A stretch of 64,000 bases of DNA from Tritrichomonas musculus (lineage: Eukaryota > Parabasalia > Tritrichomonadida > Tritrichomonadidae). A program made the translations under genes and the position numbers. Shown one piece after another: positions 9,677 to 20,054 of this stretch. A model generated the notes under the pieces. It made no database searches. It was not told the DNA's origin and saw nothing but the letters and a program-made list of their open reading frames with translations. Positions within the stretch are counted from its first letter, which is position 1. Each line of letters starts with the position of its first letter. Location of the stretch: assembly GCA_039105265.1 (NCBI GenBank), contig JAPFFF010000048.1, forward strand, positions 248,001 through 312,000. Direction: 5' to 3'.

Positions 9677-11419
9677 ATGTGTCAAACAATTTTTAATCTT
9701 CATATTACACCTGAAGAAGAAGAAGAAGAAGAAAATGATAAAATAACAATTCATTTAAATTCGGATACAGTTCAAGTCAGTTTTCATCAATTATGCAGGC
9801 ATTCAGGTTTCATTCAAAATGAAATACAAAGAAGAACTGGTATTAATGCAATAATTTCCAAAGTTGAAGAAAATTTACAGGCATATCATATAAAAGATAC
9901 AAGCTCTAAAAAGTTTTTTGAAAGTATTAATAATAATAATTTGGAGATATCGTATGAAAATTTTAGCGATTTATATAAGTTATCACAAATATTCAAAGTT
10001 AAATCAGTTAGAAGAGCACTTCGAAGCTTTGCGCAACAATCATCACAGAATATTGATTTTATTATCAAATTATTGTTAGATCAACAATCTAATGAAACAG
10101 ACTCACTTCTAACAAATTTACATTCTCCAGATATAGAAAAAGTTCTCTCAAGAAATATTGACATTTGCCTTCAAAATGAAAGATTTGGACAATTAAATGT
10201 TTCTTGTATTTACCGAATAATCGAAAAAAGTGACAGAAGTCAAATTAACAGTAACTTTCTCTACGACTTTATTGTCAATTCAATGGAAAAAAGAAGTCCT
10301 CTATTTAATTTCCTTGACATAAAACGATTGTCCAGTGACAAATTTGATGATTTGTGCGAGAGGAATGCGATCCAAACGATCGACTTCCTGCCAAACAATC
10401 TCCAGTATTTGAGAGAATTGAGGCAAGACAACGAGAATTTATCAAGAGAAATCGCTCAACTGCGAGAAGAGAAAAGACAACTTCAAGAGCAAATCAATAA
10501 CCAAAACTCAAATCAAAACCAAAGCTCAAATCAAAACCAAAGCTCAAATCAAAGCCAAAACTCAAATCAAAACCAAAGCTCAAATCAAAACCAAAGCTCA
10601 AATCAAAACCAAAGCTCAAATCAAAACCAAAGCTCAAATCAAAACCAAAGCTCAAATCAAAACCAAAGCTCAAATCAAAACCAAAGCTCAAATCAAAACC
10701 AAAGCTCAAATCAAAACCAAAGCTCAAATCAAAACCAAAGCTCAAATCAAAACCAAAGCTCAAATCAAAACCAAAGCTCAAATCAAAACCAAAGCTCAAA
10801 TCAAAACCAAAGCTCAAATCAAAACCAAAACTCAAATCAAAACCAAAACTCAAATCAAAGCCAAAACTCAAGCCAAATCGAATACTCAATCGATATCCAT
10901 TACGCAAGCCAATTCGATTACACAAGTCAAAGGGCAAACCAGAATCAAAACCTGAGCCATTTGTTTGGTGCGCAAAGGCAAATTATGCTTGAATTACTGT
11001 CATATCAAGAGGATGACTCACTCAAATTCACTATAGACGCAGAAGATGGTGATCTAAGTGATCTTAGAGTTACATTGTCCGCACCAGAGAACACACCATA
11101 CGAAGAAGGTGTTTTTTTCCTTAGGATCAGAATTCTAAATTCTTACCCATCAAGCCCTCCAAGAATACAATTTGAAACAAAAATTTACCATCCAAACATT
11201 GATCCGGATACTGGCAGAATCTGCCTCGATGAAAAATATTTCAAATGGGAACATTATTATATATTAAAGAATTTGATTAATTATGTTTATTATATGCTTG
11301 GAAATCCAAACGAAGAGAGTTTCATAAATGCAGAAATCGCAAATCAATATGCAAACGATCGTGAGAAATTTAATAAAACTGCACGTGAATGGACTGAGCT
11401 ATACGCTGTATACAAATAA
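9677..11419 (+). CDS. BTB/BACK-like protein fused to an E2 ubiquitin-conjugating (UBC) domain
   Basis: 580 residues. The N-terminus (about 20-120) has a BTB-like pattern followed by a BACK-like helical region (about 140-240), as in the partial gene at 1-840. A coiled coil follows (about 240-272, with LSREIAQLREEKRQLQ), then about 20 copies of a six-residue NQNQSS repeat (about 275-398). Residues about 430-575 are a UBC fold: TPYEEGVFFLRI, YPSSPPRIQF, the HPN motif at 505-507 and the predicted catalytic cysteine C516 in GRICLDE. E2 enzymes carry ubiquitin as a thioester on that cysteine. BTB/BACK proteins normally recruit substrates to cullin E3 ligases, so a substrate adaptor and E2 in one chain is a notable arrangement. 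The E2 motifs look intact. The function is inferred from the domains alone. Confidence 0.9.
   Translation: MCQTIFNLHITPEEEEEEENDKITIHLNSDTVQVSFHQLCRHSGFIQNEIQRRTGINAIISKVEENLQAYHIKDTSSKKFFESINNNNLEISYENFSDLYKLSQIFKVKSVRRALRSFAQQSSQNIDFIIKLLLDQQSNETDSLLTNLHSPDIEKVLSRNIDICLQNERFGQLNVSCIYRIIEKSDRSQINSNFLYDFIVNSMEKRSPLFNFLDIKRLSSDKFDDLCERNAIQTIDFLPNNLQYLRELRQDNENLSREIAQLREEKRQLQEQINNQNSNQNQSSNQNQSSNQSQNSNQNQSSNQNQSSNQNQSSNQNQSSNQNQSSNQNQSSNQNQSSNQNQSSNQNQSSNQNQSSNQNQSSNQNQSSNQNQSSNQNQSSNQNQNSNQNQNSNQSQNSSQIEYSIDIHYASQFDYTSQRANQNQNLSHLFGAQRQIMLELLSYQEDDSLKFTIDAEDGDLSDLRVTLSAPENTPYEEGVFFLRIRILNSYPSSPPRIQFETKIYHPNIDPDTGRICLDEKYFKWEHYYILKNLINYVYYMLGNPNEESFINAEIANQYANDREKFNKTAREWTELYAVYK
10500..10870 (+). 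repeat. 18-bp coding minisatellite (NQNQSS repeat)
   Basis: About 20 head-to-tail copies of AATCAAAACCAAAGCTCA within the E2-fusion gene. The inner copies are identical or nearly so, while the outer ones carry changes (NQSQNS, NQNQNS), the usual sign of expansion by slippage or unequal exchange in the centre. The unit is a multiple of three, so length changes keep the frame. Confidence 0.95.
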
Positions 11420-12275
11420 AAAACCAATAATTATTTTTATATTCATCTTTCTTCTTTTGTGAATTTTAGTTTTAAGTTTTTGAATAAAGTCAAATCAAAA
11501 ACGATAGACCATCATTCAATTCAAGTTTTTTTTCAATTGATCAATAAAAGAAATAAGAAAAAAACAATTTTTGCCATTACAATATCCATAAAAAAGAATT
11601 TTTGAAATATGGGATCTTTTTGAGTTTAAAGAAAGTATAAATGAAATATTTATTATTTTTCAGAATTAGTTAAATTCGGTTTGAATTTTAAAATAATGGT
11701 ATAACATTAGATATCATTTCTTTTTTGAGTGTTTTTATTGAGTCTTTAGTTTTTCTGAATATTTTTAAATAAAATGTTTTATGATAGCACTGATATTAAA
11801 TAAATATAGCATTATTCTTATTGTTATATTTGTTTAGTGATATAGTTTAAATCGGTTTTCAGTCTTATAATGAATGATAAAGCATTTAATAAGTATAGTT
11901 TTTTAATAGCTTGTTGATTATCAATAGAAATAAAATTTTATCCAATTTAAAGAGATATTACATTGCTTCACATAATTTTATACCAATTTAATCATAAATT
12001 TTGAACAAAATATTTTTTTTTTCAAGAATTATGATTTCAAATATCAAATATAAGAATGAAAATGTTATTATTTTTACATTTTATATTATATATTAAATTA
12101 TAATTATATAAATAATATAATTAAAATATTTGAATGAATATATTTTAAGATATCAAAAAACCCATAAAATATTTTTTGAATATTTTACACAAAATGCTTT
12201 CAGTATAAAAAACGGTTGTAAAAACGCTATTTGAAAGTAAAAGAGTTTTTGAATTGATATTTTTGTACCAAACAA
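11420..12275. other. AT-rich intergenic spacer
   Basis: Spacer between two same-strand genes. No relic, repeat or RNA gene was recognised. The upstream stop codon runs into TAAA, which in T. vaginalis can act as the polyadenylation signal overlapping the stop. Confidence 0.5.
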
Positions 12276-15200
12276 ATGAATGACGGGATTACTCAAGATT
12301 TTATAGATTTGACTAAATTCATTAAGGGTAAATTTTCTGATATAGATGGCTTATATTTTAATTATGAAATTATCGATAAAAAAAACAATAAAAAATATTT
12401 ATGCAAAGAATTTAAAAAAGCTATTTATGAATTTACCAAATATGAAATTATTTCATTAAAACAGGAAGTAAATACTCTTTTACAAGTGATTCATCCCTCA
12501 ATTTTAAAATATATTGGATATAATCCAATTAATTTCAATAATTGCCCAAATCCTGTCATTATTACTGAATTTCCAGCAAATTATACATTAGAAATGCTAC
12601 TTAAATTAAAAAGAAAAGGCGAAAATCATCTGATATTTGATGATACAAAAAAATTAATTATTATTTATGGAATTGCAGCAGCAATGTCATTTTTGCACTC
12701 AAACAATATTCTTCATCGAGATTTAAAACCAGATAACATTTTCCTTGATGATGATTTCCACCCAAAAATATCAGGTTTTTCGTTATCAAAACAAATCGAC
12801 CAAATAAAGCCTGAATTGGTTGGAACTCCAGCATACCTTTCTCCAGAATTATTAATAACAAAAGAACATAGCACAAAAAGTGATGTATATGCATTTTCAT
12901 TAATAGTTTATGAAATTTTAACCGACGAAAAACCGTTTTTTAATTATGATGATGTATTAATTTTTATTGAAGAAGTGAAGTTACACAAATTAAGGCCAAC
13001 ATTCAATAAAAAATTTCTTCAATGTTATCAAAATCTAATACAAAAATGCTGGTCACAAGAACCATTAGAAAGGCCGACATTTGATGAAATTTTGGCCACT
13101 TTAAAAACAGATTCAAATTTTATTACTGATCAAGTTGACAAAGAAGAATTTTGGAACTATATTGAATTGATAAATAAATCAGAAAAATCATTCAATACAA
13201 CAAAAAGAATTCAACAACTTGATAATATTATCAATTCACAGTTGCAATTTTTCCCTCATAAATATAATTATATTTTTAATAATAAGTATTCGACACACAT
13301 AACTCCTGTTTTTTTTAATAGTTTTGCTTTTGATTTTAGCAACTTTGAAAGACATGAAAAATTAGGAGAAGGAAGTTTTGGAAAAGTTTATAAGATAGTT
13401 AACAAAAAAACAGGAGTAATTTATGCTGCAAAAGAATTATTTCAAAATTATGATGATTTTAAATCTGAAGAATTACGATCTCTTATAAGAACAGTAGAAA
13501 TTTTATTATTGTTAAAATTTCCTTCAATTTTAAGTTTTATTGGTTTTAGTTTCTATAATATTAAAAATAAACCAAAACCAACTTTTGTAATTGAATATTT
13601 ACATAATTGCTCATTATTTGATATTTTAGAAATTGAAAGAAAAAGAGAAAAAGTCATTGAATGGAATGATACAAAAAAACTAATTACAATTTACGGAATT
13701 GCAGCAGCAATTGCTTATATGTATTCACTAAGTATAATTCATCGAGATTTAAAGCCAAGTAACATTCTATTTGATGAATATTTGTTTCCAAAATTAACCG
13801 ATTTCGGATTTTCTAAGCTGGTATCGAATTTTTCTCAAGATGATTCAGACGAAGTTCAAGATGAAATTCCAGCAACACCTGAATACATTGCCCCGGAATT
13901 GTTATCTGAACATCAATATTATAAAGATAGTTTTAGTGTCGATATTTATTCATTTGCAATTATAATGTATGAAATAATTACAGGTGAAAAACCATATGAA
14001 GACCTAAAAAACCCAGTTGATATTGTTAATGAAATTACTCAGAAAAATGGAAGACCAAAATTTAACAAAAATATTCAATTATGTCATCGTAATCTTATTG
14101 TAAATTGTTGGCAATCAAATCCACTTGATAGGCCATCTGCTTCTGAAATTGTTGAAACATTGAAATCAGATCCTAATTTCATCACTGAAAATGTGAATAA
14201 AGATGAATTTTTTAAATATGTTGAATATCTAGAATCATCCCAAAATAAAAATAGTTTTGATCATAAAACAAACATGCCAATATTTGAGCATGTAGAATCA
14301 AAAAAGCGTCCTTTTCAGAAAGTTAATATTTATCTCAATCGGTCAAAAGAAATTGAAATCAGAGACCTCAATATAAACATTTATCCGATTGAATTAAGTA
14401 AATTTGAGGTAAATGAACATGTTGGAGCTGGAAGTTTTGGAACAGTTTATAAAGTAAATGATAAAGAAACAGGTGATATTTATGCAGCGAAGGTTTCTAT
14501 TTATGACATTGATTTGTGTAGCAAAGATATCATCATTAATTTCGAACGTGAAGTAAATATTATTTCTGAATTAAATCATCCATCAATAATGAAATTTATT
14601 GGATTTAATTTGTTAAACTTCAAGTATAAAAGAAAACCAACAATTATCACAGAATTTTTGAAAAATGGTTCATTGGATGATATAATCGAATTAGAAAGAA
14701 TGAATACTGGAATCTTTGACTGGAATGATACGAAAAAATTGATAAATATTTTTGGAATTGCATCAGGATTAGCATATTTACATTCATTGAATATTATCCA
14801 TAGAGACTTAAAGCCGGCAAACATTTTACTAGATGATTATTTGTTTCCAAAAATATCTGATTTCGGTTTATCTAAACAAATAAATCTCGAAAATCAACAA
14901 AATTCAGGATTTAAAGGAACATATGCGTATACAGCTCCTGAAGTTTTTGAAGGAAAATATAGCAAAGCAGGCGATGTTTATGCATTTGCTTTAATTGTTT
15001 ATGAAATTATTACAAATGAAATAATTTATAACAAACTTAACCAGTATCAAATTATGATACAAGTTAGAAAAGGACTTCGTCCAACATTCAAATATACAAT
15101 TCCTTATTGTTATAAAAAACTAATCACTGACTGTTGGAATGAAGATCCAAGTAAAAGACCAACTTTTGATGAAATTGTTTATCAATTGAAAAATAATTCC

Positions 15201-16916
15201 GAATTTGTTACAGAAAATGTTGATAAAGAAGAATTTCTTGATTATATTTCTTATGTAGAAGATATTAATGGCGTATCATCACAACCTATTTCTTTGGATA
15301 AAATTAAAAACATTTCAAAAGAAAAAGAAGAAATTAAAGAAAAAAATTTCTTGGATTTAACTAAATATGAAAAAGGAAATTTGATTTCAAAAGGAGAATT
15401 TTATAAGATTTATGAAATCAAAAACAAAGAAACAGGTGAAATATTTCAAGGGAAGATTTCAATTATTAAAATGAATAAATTTTCAAGAGATGAATTAATT
15501 AACCTTTCGCATGAAGTTAATATCATTTCCAAATTAAATCATCCATCATTTATGAAATTTATTGGATACAGTCCAATTGATTTCAAAAACAAAAGAAAAA
15601 CTGTTATTGTAACAGAATTAACAAAAAATGGTTCATTGAAAAAAATCCTTGAAATAGAAAGAAATGGTGAAATAATTAACGGTTGGGATGATACAAAGAA
15701 ATTATTAAATATATTTGGAATTGCATCAGCGATGGCTTATTTACATTCATATAATATTATTCATAGAGATTTGCAGCCATGCAACATATTTCTCGATGAT
15801 TATTTATTTCCAAAAATTGGTGATTTTGGATTATCTAAAAGAATTCATAATATTGAAACAATAACCTATCAAACAATTTCTGGATTAAAAGGATCACCAA
15901 CATATTCATCTCCTGAAATTCTTCAATTAAATGAATATTCAAAAAGTGGAGATGTTTATGCATTTGCTTTGGTTGTTTATGAAATTTTGACAAACAAAGT
16001 TCCTTTTGAAAATTTCAATAATACGAACGAAATCTATAAAGAGGTTGTGATTAATGGTAACAGACCTGAAATTCCGAATTCTCTGCCAATTAGTTATCGT
16101 TCACTAATTGAAAAATGCTGGTCACAAGATCCAAATGACAGGCCTTCATTTGATACAATTGTTAAACTTCTTAAAAATGATTTGAATTTCATTACTAAAA
16201 AAATTCGAAAAGGAGACTTTACCGATTATGTAGAATTCATTGGAAAATCGAAACTTTCTTTAGATTTCGCTCATAAAGTTCTTCAATTTGATGAATTCAT
16301 TAAATCAAAAAATAAAATTTTTGAAGACGAGCCAAATGAAGAAGAAAAAATTAAGGAAAATGATCCAAATGATTCTACAATTAGTGAATCAATAGAATAT
16401 AATGAATCTTTTCAAATTAAATACAAACCTGATTCAAATGATAATGAACAACATAAAGAAATAATCCAAGAACTCTCATCTTTGTTTGAAGAAAATAATA
16501 ACTTAAATGAAAAAGATATAGATTTATTACTTTCATTTTATTTAGCAAAAGCTAATCAAGGAAATTCTGAAGCACAAGAATTCCTTGCTAAAACATATAT
16601 CAAAAGAAATGACACAGAAAACATCTACAAATATTTTTGTCTGCTTATTAAAACAGGAAAATGTAGCATTCCACTTGAATACGCACTAAAACTTTACAGA
16701 AGAAAGTATTTTACGCAAGCATACAATTATTTTTGCTTAATTTCTAAAATGAATAATCCAATTGCGAAGTTTTATATTGGGATAATGAAATATTCAGGAT
16801 TTGGATGCTCTAAAAATAAAGAAGAAGCTTATAGAATTCTTAAATGCCTTGCTGATAATGGGATTGATCAAGCTTATGATTTCCTTATCAATCATTTTGA
16901 ACAAGTGCCATGCTAA
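12276..16916 (+). CDS. Protein with four tandem TKL-type kinase domains and Sel1-like repeats
   Basis: 1546 residues in one open frame. Kinase 1 (about 15-285) has K44 and HRD at 147-149, but no glycine loop, and DFG is replaced by GFS (167-169). Kinase 2 (about 355-645) looks complete: LGEGSFGKVY, K386, HRD 489-491, DFG 509-511, APE. Kinase 3 (about 710-990) also looks complete: VGAGSFGTVY, K739, HRD 842-844, DFG from 862, APE. Kinase 4 (about 1028-1320) keeps K1060, HRD 1163-1165 and DFG 1183-1185, but its glycine loop is degenerate (SKGEFYKIY), HRDLK is HRDLQ and APE is SPE. Each domain ends in a conserved tail of the type NFITxxVxKEEFxxYVE. Residues about 1415-1546 are degenerate Sel1-like helices (KYSGFGCSKNKEEAYRI). 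The pattern implies internal duplication of a kinase-plus-tail unit, two active kinases and two weakened ones. TKL kinases phosphorylate Ser/Thr; substrates are unknown. Confidence 0.93.
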   Translation: MNDGITQDFIDLTKFIKGKFSDIDGLYFNYEIIDKKNNKKYLCKEFKKAIYEFTKYEIISLKQEVNTLLQVIHPSILKYIGYNPINFNNCPNPVIITEFPANYTLEMLLKLKRKGENHLIFDDTKKLIIIYGIAAAMSFLHSNNILHRDLKPDNIFLDDDFHPKISGFSLSKQIDQIKPELVGTPAYLSPELLITKEHSTKSDVYAFSLIVYEILTDEKPFFNYDDVLIFIEEVKLHKLRPTFNKKFLQCYQNLIQKCWSQEPLERPTFDEILATLKTDSNFITDQVDKEEFWNYIELINKSEKSFNTTKRIQQLDNIINSQLQFFPHKYNYIFNNKYSTHITPVFFNSFAFDFSNFERHEKLGEGSFGKVYKIVNKKTGVIYAAKELFQNYDDFKSEELRSLIRTVEILLLLKFPSILSFIGFSFYNIKNKPKPTFVIEYLHNCSLFDILEIERKREKVIEWNDTKKLITIYGIAAAIAYMYSLSIIHRDLKPSNILFDEYLFPKLTDFGFSKLVSNFSQDDSDEVQDEIPATPEYIAPELLSEHQYYKDSFSVDIYSFAIIMYEIITGEKPYEDLKNPVDIVNEITQKNGRPKFNKNIQLCHRNLIVNCWQSNPLDRPSASEIVETLKSDPNFITENVNKDEFFKYVEYLESSQNKNSFDHKTNMPIFEHVESKKRPFQKVNIYLNRSKEIEIRDLNINIYPIELSKFEVNEHVGAGSFGTVYKVNDKETGDIYAAKVSIYDIDLCSKDIIINFEREVNIISELNHPSIMKFIGFNLLNFKYKRKPTIITEFLKNGSLDDIIELERMNTGIFDWNDTKKLINIFGIASGLAYLHSLNIIHRDLKPANILLDDYLFPKISDFGLSKQINLENQQNSGFKGTYAYTAPEVFEGKYSKAGDVYAFALIVYEIITNEIIYNKLNQYQIMIQVRKGLRPTFKYTIPYCYKKLITDCWNEDPSKRPTFDEIVYQLKNNSEFVTENVDKEEFLDYISYVEDINGVSSQPISLDKIKNISKEKEEIKEKNFLDLTKYEKGNLISKGEFYKIYEIKNKETGEIFQGKISIIKMNKFSRDELINLSHEVNIISKLNHPSFMKFIGYSPIDFKNKRKTVIVTELTKNGSLKKILEIERNGEIINGWDDTKKLLNIFGIASAMAYLHSYNIIHRDLQPCNIFLDDYLFPKIGDFGLSKRIHNIETITYQTISGLKGSPTYSSPEILQLNEYSKSGDVYAFALVVYEILTNKVPFENFNNTNEIYKEVVINGNRPEIPNSLPISYRSLIEKCWSQDPNDRPSFDTIVKLLKNDLNFITKKIRKGDFTDYVEFIGKSKLSLDFAHKVLQFDEFIKSKNKIFEDEPNEEEKIKENDPNDSTISESIEYNESFQIKYKPDSNDNEQHKEIIQELSSLFEENNNLNEKDIDLLLSFYLAKANQGNSEAQEFLAKTYIKRNDTENIYKYFCLLIKTGKCSIPLEYALKLYRRKYFTQAYNYFCLISKMNNPIAKFYIGIMKYSGFGCSKNKEEAYRILKCLADNGIDQAYDFLINHFEQVPC

Positions 16917-17009
16917 ATTATCGATTTTCTGAAGATATAAAATAGATAAAATCACTTGTTATGCATTACTAAAATTATTGAAAACTTTCCTGAATCGAAA
17001 GGAAAGATA

Positions 17010-17241
17010 TCTTTGATTCAAGTAAAGTTTTAAAAACCTTCTCCTTTGAACTTCAATTGGCGGATGCGCCTTTGCTAACTGTTCATCGTTAGAAACAATA
17101 ACGATTCCTTCTTCTGTAACTTCAATTGGATATTCTTCTTTTGATGGATTTTCTTCACTGGCACAAATATCGATCCCTTCTTCTCTAACTAAATTTGGAG
17201 ATAATGATTTTGCATCACAAATTCATGTCATAGTATATTGA
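17010..17241 (+). pseudogene. BspA-like LRR pseudogene fragment
   Basis: From 17056 to a TGA at 17239-17241 the plus strand reads two clear TpLRR units: GGCAFANCSSLETITIPSSV, then a second with FDGFSSLAQISIPSSL. This is the pattern LxxIxIPxSVxxIGxxAFxxCxSL of trichomonad BspA proteins. Just upstream, KPSPLNF in another frame is the previous repeat, so a frameshift lies near 17050 and an in-frame stop precedes 17056. There is no start codon for a longer protein. It is the 3' end of a lost BspA gene. It would be easy to miss because no ORF of useful length marks it. Confidence 0.75.
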
Positions 17242-17353
17242 ATAAAAATTAAGAAAAATTTTATTATTATTATACTTTTTTTCTCCAGGATGAGCCAAGA
17301 TGAATTTTTAGTCATACAAAAAGGCAAAGTTATGCATATATTTCTTATTTATA

Positions 17354-17376
17354 TTTTTTTTTTTTTAAAAAAAAAA
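17354..17376. repeat. T13/A10 homopolymer palindrome
   Basis: Thirteen T bases directly followed by ten A bases. Two like structures occur at 20055-20085 and 36050-36072, both between convergent transcription units. RNA from either strand could fold it into an A/U hairpin with a U or A tract. Confidence 0.8.
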
Positions 17377-17874
17377 GAAAAATATTGGGCAAAATTAAAA
17401 TGTGAAAAAATCAACTAATTTTTTTTATCATTTGACCCAATTTCCTTTTAATAGGTATCTATTTAAAAAAGAATAATTATAAATACATTTACTATTGTAA
17501 TTGAATTTGATAATGATAAAAAAAAATTCAAATGTTATATTATTGCGGATTTAATCATTTTTAAAATCAAAATTAAGCAATTTTTATCTCATAATAGCTT
17601 TTTTATCTTATTATGATTAAAGATAATCAAGAAAAATCAAGTTTTTAAAAAATTCACTGGTCAAAAATATTTAATCAGATAAAATAAAATACTATAATAT
17701 AAAAAGCAAAAAAAAAGAGCCTTTTAATAAACAGATTTTTTAAAATAAAAATTCAATTGCTTATTCGTTGTTGATTCAATTTGTATTTACTTAAAATGTA
17801 GGGCAAAATCACAATTGAAAGGATTTTTTAAACAAGTATACGTTTTTTTTTCATATTTAATATCAGAGGTATCA

Positions 17875-19830
17875 ATGTATATTTTGTTATTTTATTTATT
17901 TTTCCCAACCAAATGCATAGTTGGCGATCTTCATTGTGAACAAAATGATTATAAAGGTAATTGCATCAGCTGTGAAGACAATTATGGTATTCTTCATGAT
18001 AAAGATAGCCCTTTAAATGGATGGTGCGTAAAATGTTTTGATCTTTTTTGTAATTCTTGCAGCAAAGATGCTTCAATTTGTAAAGGATGCGAAGAAAATT
18101 TTACATTAGATACCAAACGAGACAGTTCAACTTACAATAAATGTGTTGCGTGTCCACCAAACTGTTATAGTTGCACATTAAATAACTGTACCTTTTGCAA
18201 AAAAGGATTTGGATTCGGTCCAAACCATGAATGCATAAAATGCGAAAATCCATTTTGCGAATATTGTTCATTAGATTATAAACAATGCGAAAGATGCTCA
18301 AGAGGCCATGGAAATGAATTTGGTCAATGTTATCGATGCGTTATTGATAATTGTGCCCAATGCCAAGATAATATTCGAGATTGCAGATTTTGCGATAATG
18401 AATTAGTATATGATGCCAAAACAAGATCATGTAGGAAATGCCAAGAAAGATTTCCAAATTGTCGTCAATGCCAATTAAATAAGTGCGAATATTGTGAACG
18501 TGGATACTACATGGAAGGTAGCTCATGTGTTCCTTGTCCTGAAGAATGCCCATTATGTCAAGCTGGCAATGGTGACTGCATCGAATGTATACTTAAATAT
18601 GTATTAGTTGATGGCAAATGCCACAAATGTACTCAATATGATCCCAATTGTGAATATTGCTACAATGATCCTGAATCCAATGAAATAACATGCGGAAACT
18701 GTAAAGAAGGCTTTATTTTATCTCATGATAACAAATGCGTTCAATCAACCGTTGAAAACTGTTATGCATTGGACGAAGATGGCACTTGTGGTTATTGTCT
18801 AAGTGGTTATGGTCCTGATGCAAATTCCCATTGTTCACAATGTGCAGAAGGTTGCATTGATTGCAGAGAAGATAATACAAAATGCTCTGACTCGCATTGT
18901 AAAAATGGATATGAATACATTTGGGGAGATGGCAAGTGCTCAAAATGTCCTGATAATTGCGAAGAATGCGAAGGAAAGCCAACATGCATTTCTTGTAATA
19001 GTGGATATGGTGTAAATGAAAATGGACTATGCTCGCCATGTGCACTTCAAAATTGCTCAATATGTAGTAAAAATTATAAAACATGCAACTGGTGTGAAGT
19101 ATCATTGATATATGATCCAATTAAAAATGTATGCTCTCTTAATTGTTCAGACTCAAATTGCTTAAGTTGTAAACATGAAAATGGAACAATATGTAGTGAA
19201 TGTGCCACTGGATTTTATCTTTCTGATCACCAGTGCATCAAATGCAGTGATCCAAACTGTATTGATTGCAACAGTGACGATGTCTGCATTGAATGTCCAG
19301 ATGATTATGTTATCCAAAATGGAAAATGCGCTAAATGTATAGCTGAAAACTGCTTTAAATGTCGTGAAGGCAAGAGTAATGCATGCGATGTTTGCAATCC
19401 TGGTTATGCTGCTGTTTTTTCCCATTGCACACAGTGTAAAGATGAAAATTGTGCAGAATGCATAAATGGGATTGATAATTGCAGAAGTTGTTTGCCTGGA
19501 TTTGGCCTTCACATGATTAATGGTTCGTCAAATTATGGGAAATGTCTTAGCTGTGATGTTGAAAACTGCAAGAAATGTGATGGACTAATTTCTGTATGCG
19601 TTGAATGCAAAGATAACTATTACTTAGTTGATAATAGATGCGATGCAAATCCACCAGTTATTGATGAAATTATCTGGCCAGGTGATAATAACGATGAATT
19701 TCCAACTTGGGCGATTATTGTTATTGTAGTTGTTTGTGTTGTCGTTGTTGGAGTTGTAATTTTCTTAATTGTTTATTTCTGCAAGAAGAAGAAGAAGAGT
19801 AAAGTTGGTGCTGATTCATCATCAGTTTAA
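17875..19830 (+). CDS. Cysteine-rich (CxxC) type I membrane surface protein
   Basis: 651 residues from the ATG at 17875. An upstream TTG at 17815 would extend the frame, but the ATG gives an ordinary signal peptide (MYILLFYLFFPTKC). The ectodomain, about 590 residues, is packed with CxxC motifs spaced in furin-like or VSP-like style (for example CIKCSDPNCIDC, CAKCIAENCFKC). Near the C-terminus a Pro/Asp-rich stalk leads to one membrane helix (about 608-632, Ile/Val-rich), a run of lysines and a short tail ending GADSSSV. This matches the large families of Cys-rich surface proteins in trichomonads and diplomonads. Disulphide-rich modules at the cell surface suggest adhesion, protection or sensing, but no ligand can be named. 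It is convergent with the RhoGEF gene. Confidence 0.9.
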   Translation: MYILLFYLFFPTKCIVGDLHCEQNDYKGNCISCEDNYGILHDKDSPLNGWCVKCFDLFCNSCSKDASICKGCEENFTLDTKRDSSTYNKCVACPPNCYSCTLNNCTFCKKGFGFGPNHECIKCENPFCEYCSLDYKQCERCSRGHGNEFGQCYRCVIDNCAQCQDNIRDCRFCDNELVYDAKTRSCRKCQERFPNCRQCQLNKCEYCERGYYMEGSSCVPCPEECPLCQAGNGDCIECILKYVLVDGKCHKCTQYDPNCEYCYNDPESNEITCGNCKEGFILSHDNKCVQSTVENCYALDEDGTCGYCLSGYGPDANSHCSQCAEGCIDCREDNTKCSDSHCKNGYEYIWGDGKCSKCPDNCEECEGKPTCISCNSGYGVNENGLCSPCALQNCSICSKNYKTCNWCEVSLIYDPIKNVCSLNCSDSNCLSCKHENGTICSECATGFYLSDHQCIKCSDPNCIDCNSDDVCIECPDDYVIQNGKCAKCIAENCFKCREGKSNACDVCNPGYAAVFSHCTQCKDENCAECINGIDNCRSCLPGFGLHMINGSSNYGKCLSCDVENCKKCDGLISVCVECKDNYYLVDNRCDANPPVIDEIIWPGDNNDEFPTWAIIVIVVVCVVVVGVVIFLIVYFCKKKKKSKVGADSSSV

Positions 19831-20054
19831 TAAAGCTAATTTTTTTTTAAATTTACTCCTTTTATTTTTTATTTTTTTTTAAATTTATTTTCAATTGAGA
19901 ACTTACTTGCAGTAATTTGGTAATAGAACTTTTTAATTAAAATTGTCGTATTTATTTCATATTTCAAGGACCAAAAAAGATCATTCAAATCGGATAGTTA
20001 TTAATCTAGCATGAGTATATAATCCAAACCTAAATGATATCAAGTTAATTCATA

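Larger units (their letters stand above)
16917..17874. other. Spacer with a BspA relic and a T/A palindrome
   Basis: Besides the BspA relic and the T/A palindrome listed separately, an ATG at about 17290 opens a frame of some 40 codons starting MSQDEFLVIQKGK, which then runs into poly-Phe/Lys from the T/A tract. It may be the start of a lost gene, but it is too short to call. The remainder is plain AT-rich spacer. Confidence 0.5.

Noticed and set aside
10494-10937. 147-codon minus-strand frame with FGFDLS repeats
   Set aside because: It is the antisense reading of the 18-bp NQNQSS repeat in the E2-fusion gene; any repeat with a unit divisible by three opens such frames.
17815-17874. TTG start 60 bases upstream for the Cys-rich surface protein
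   Set aside because: The in-frame ATG at 17875 gives a clean signal peptide; the upstream residues (KGFFKQVYVFF) would bury it.
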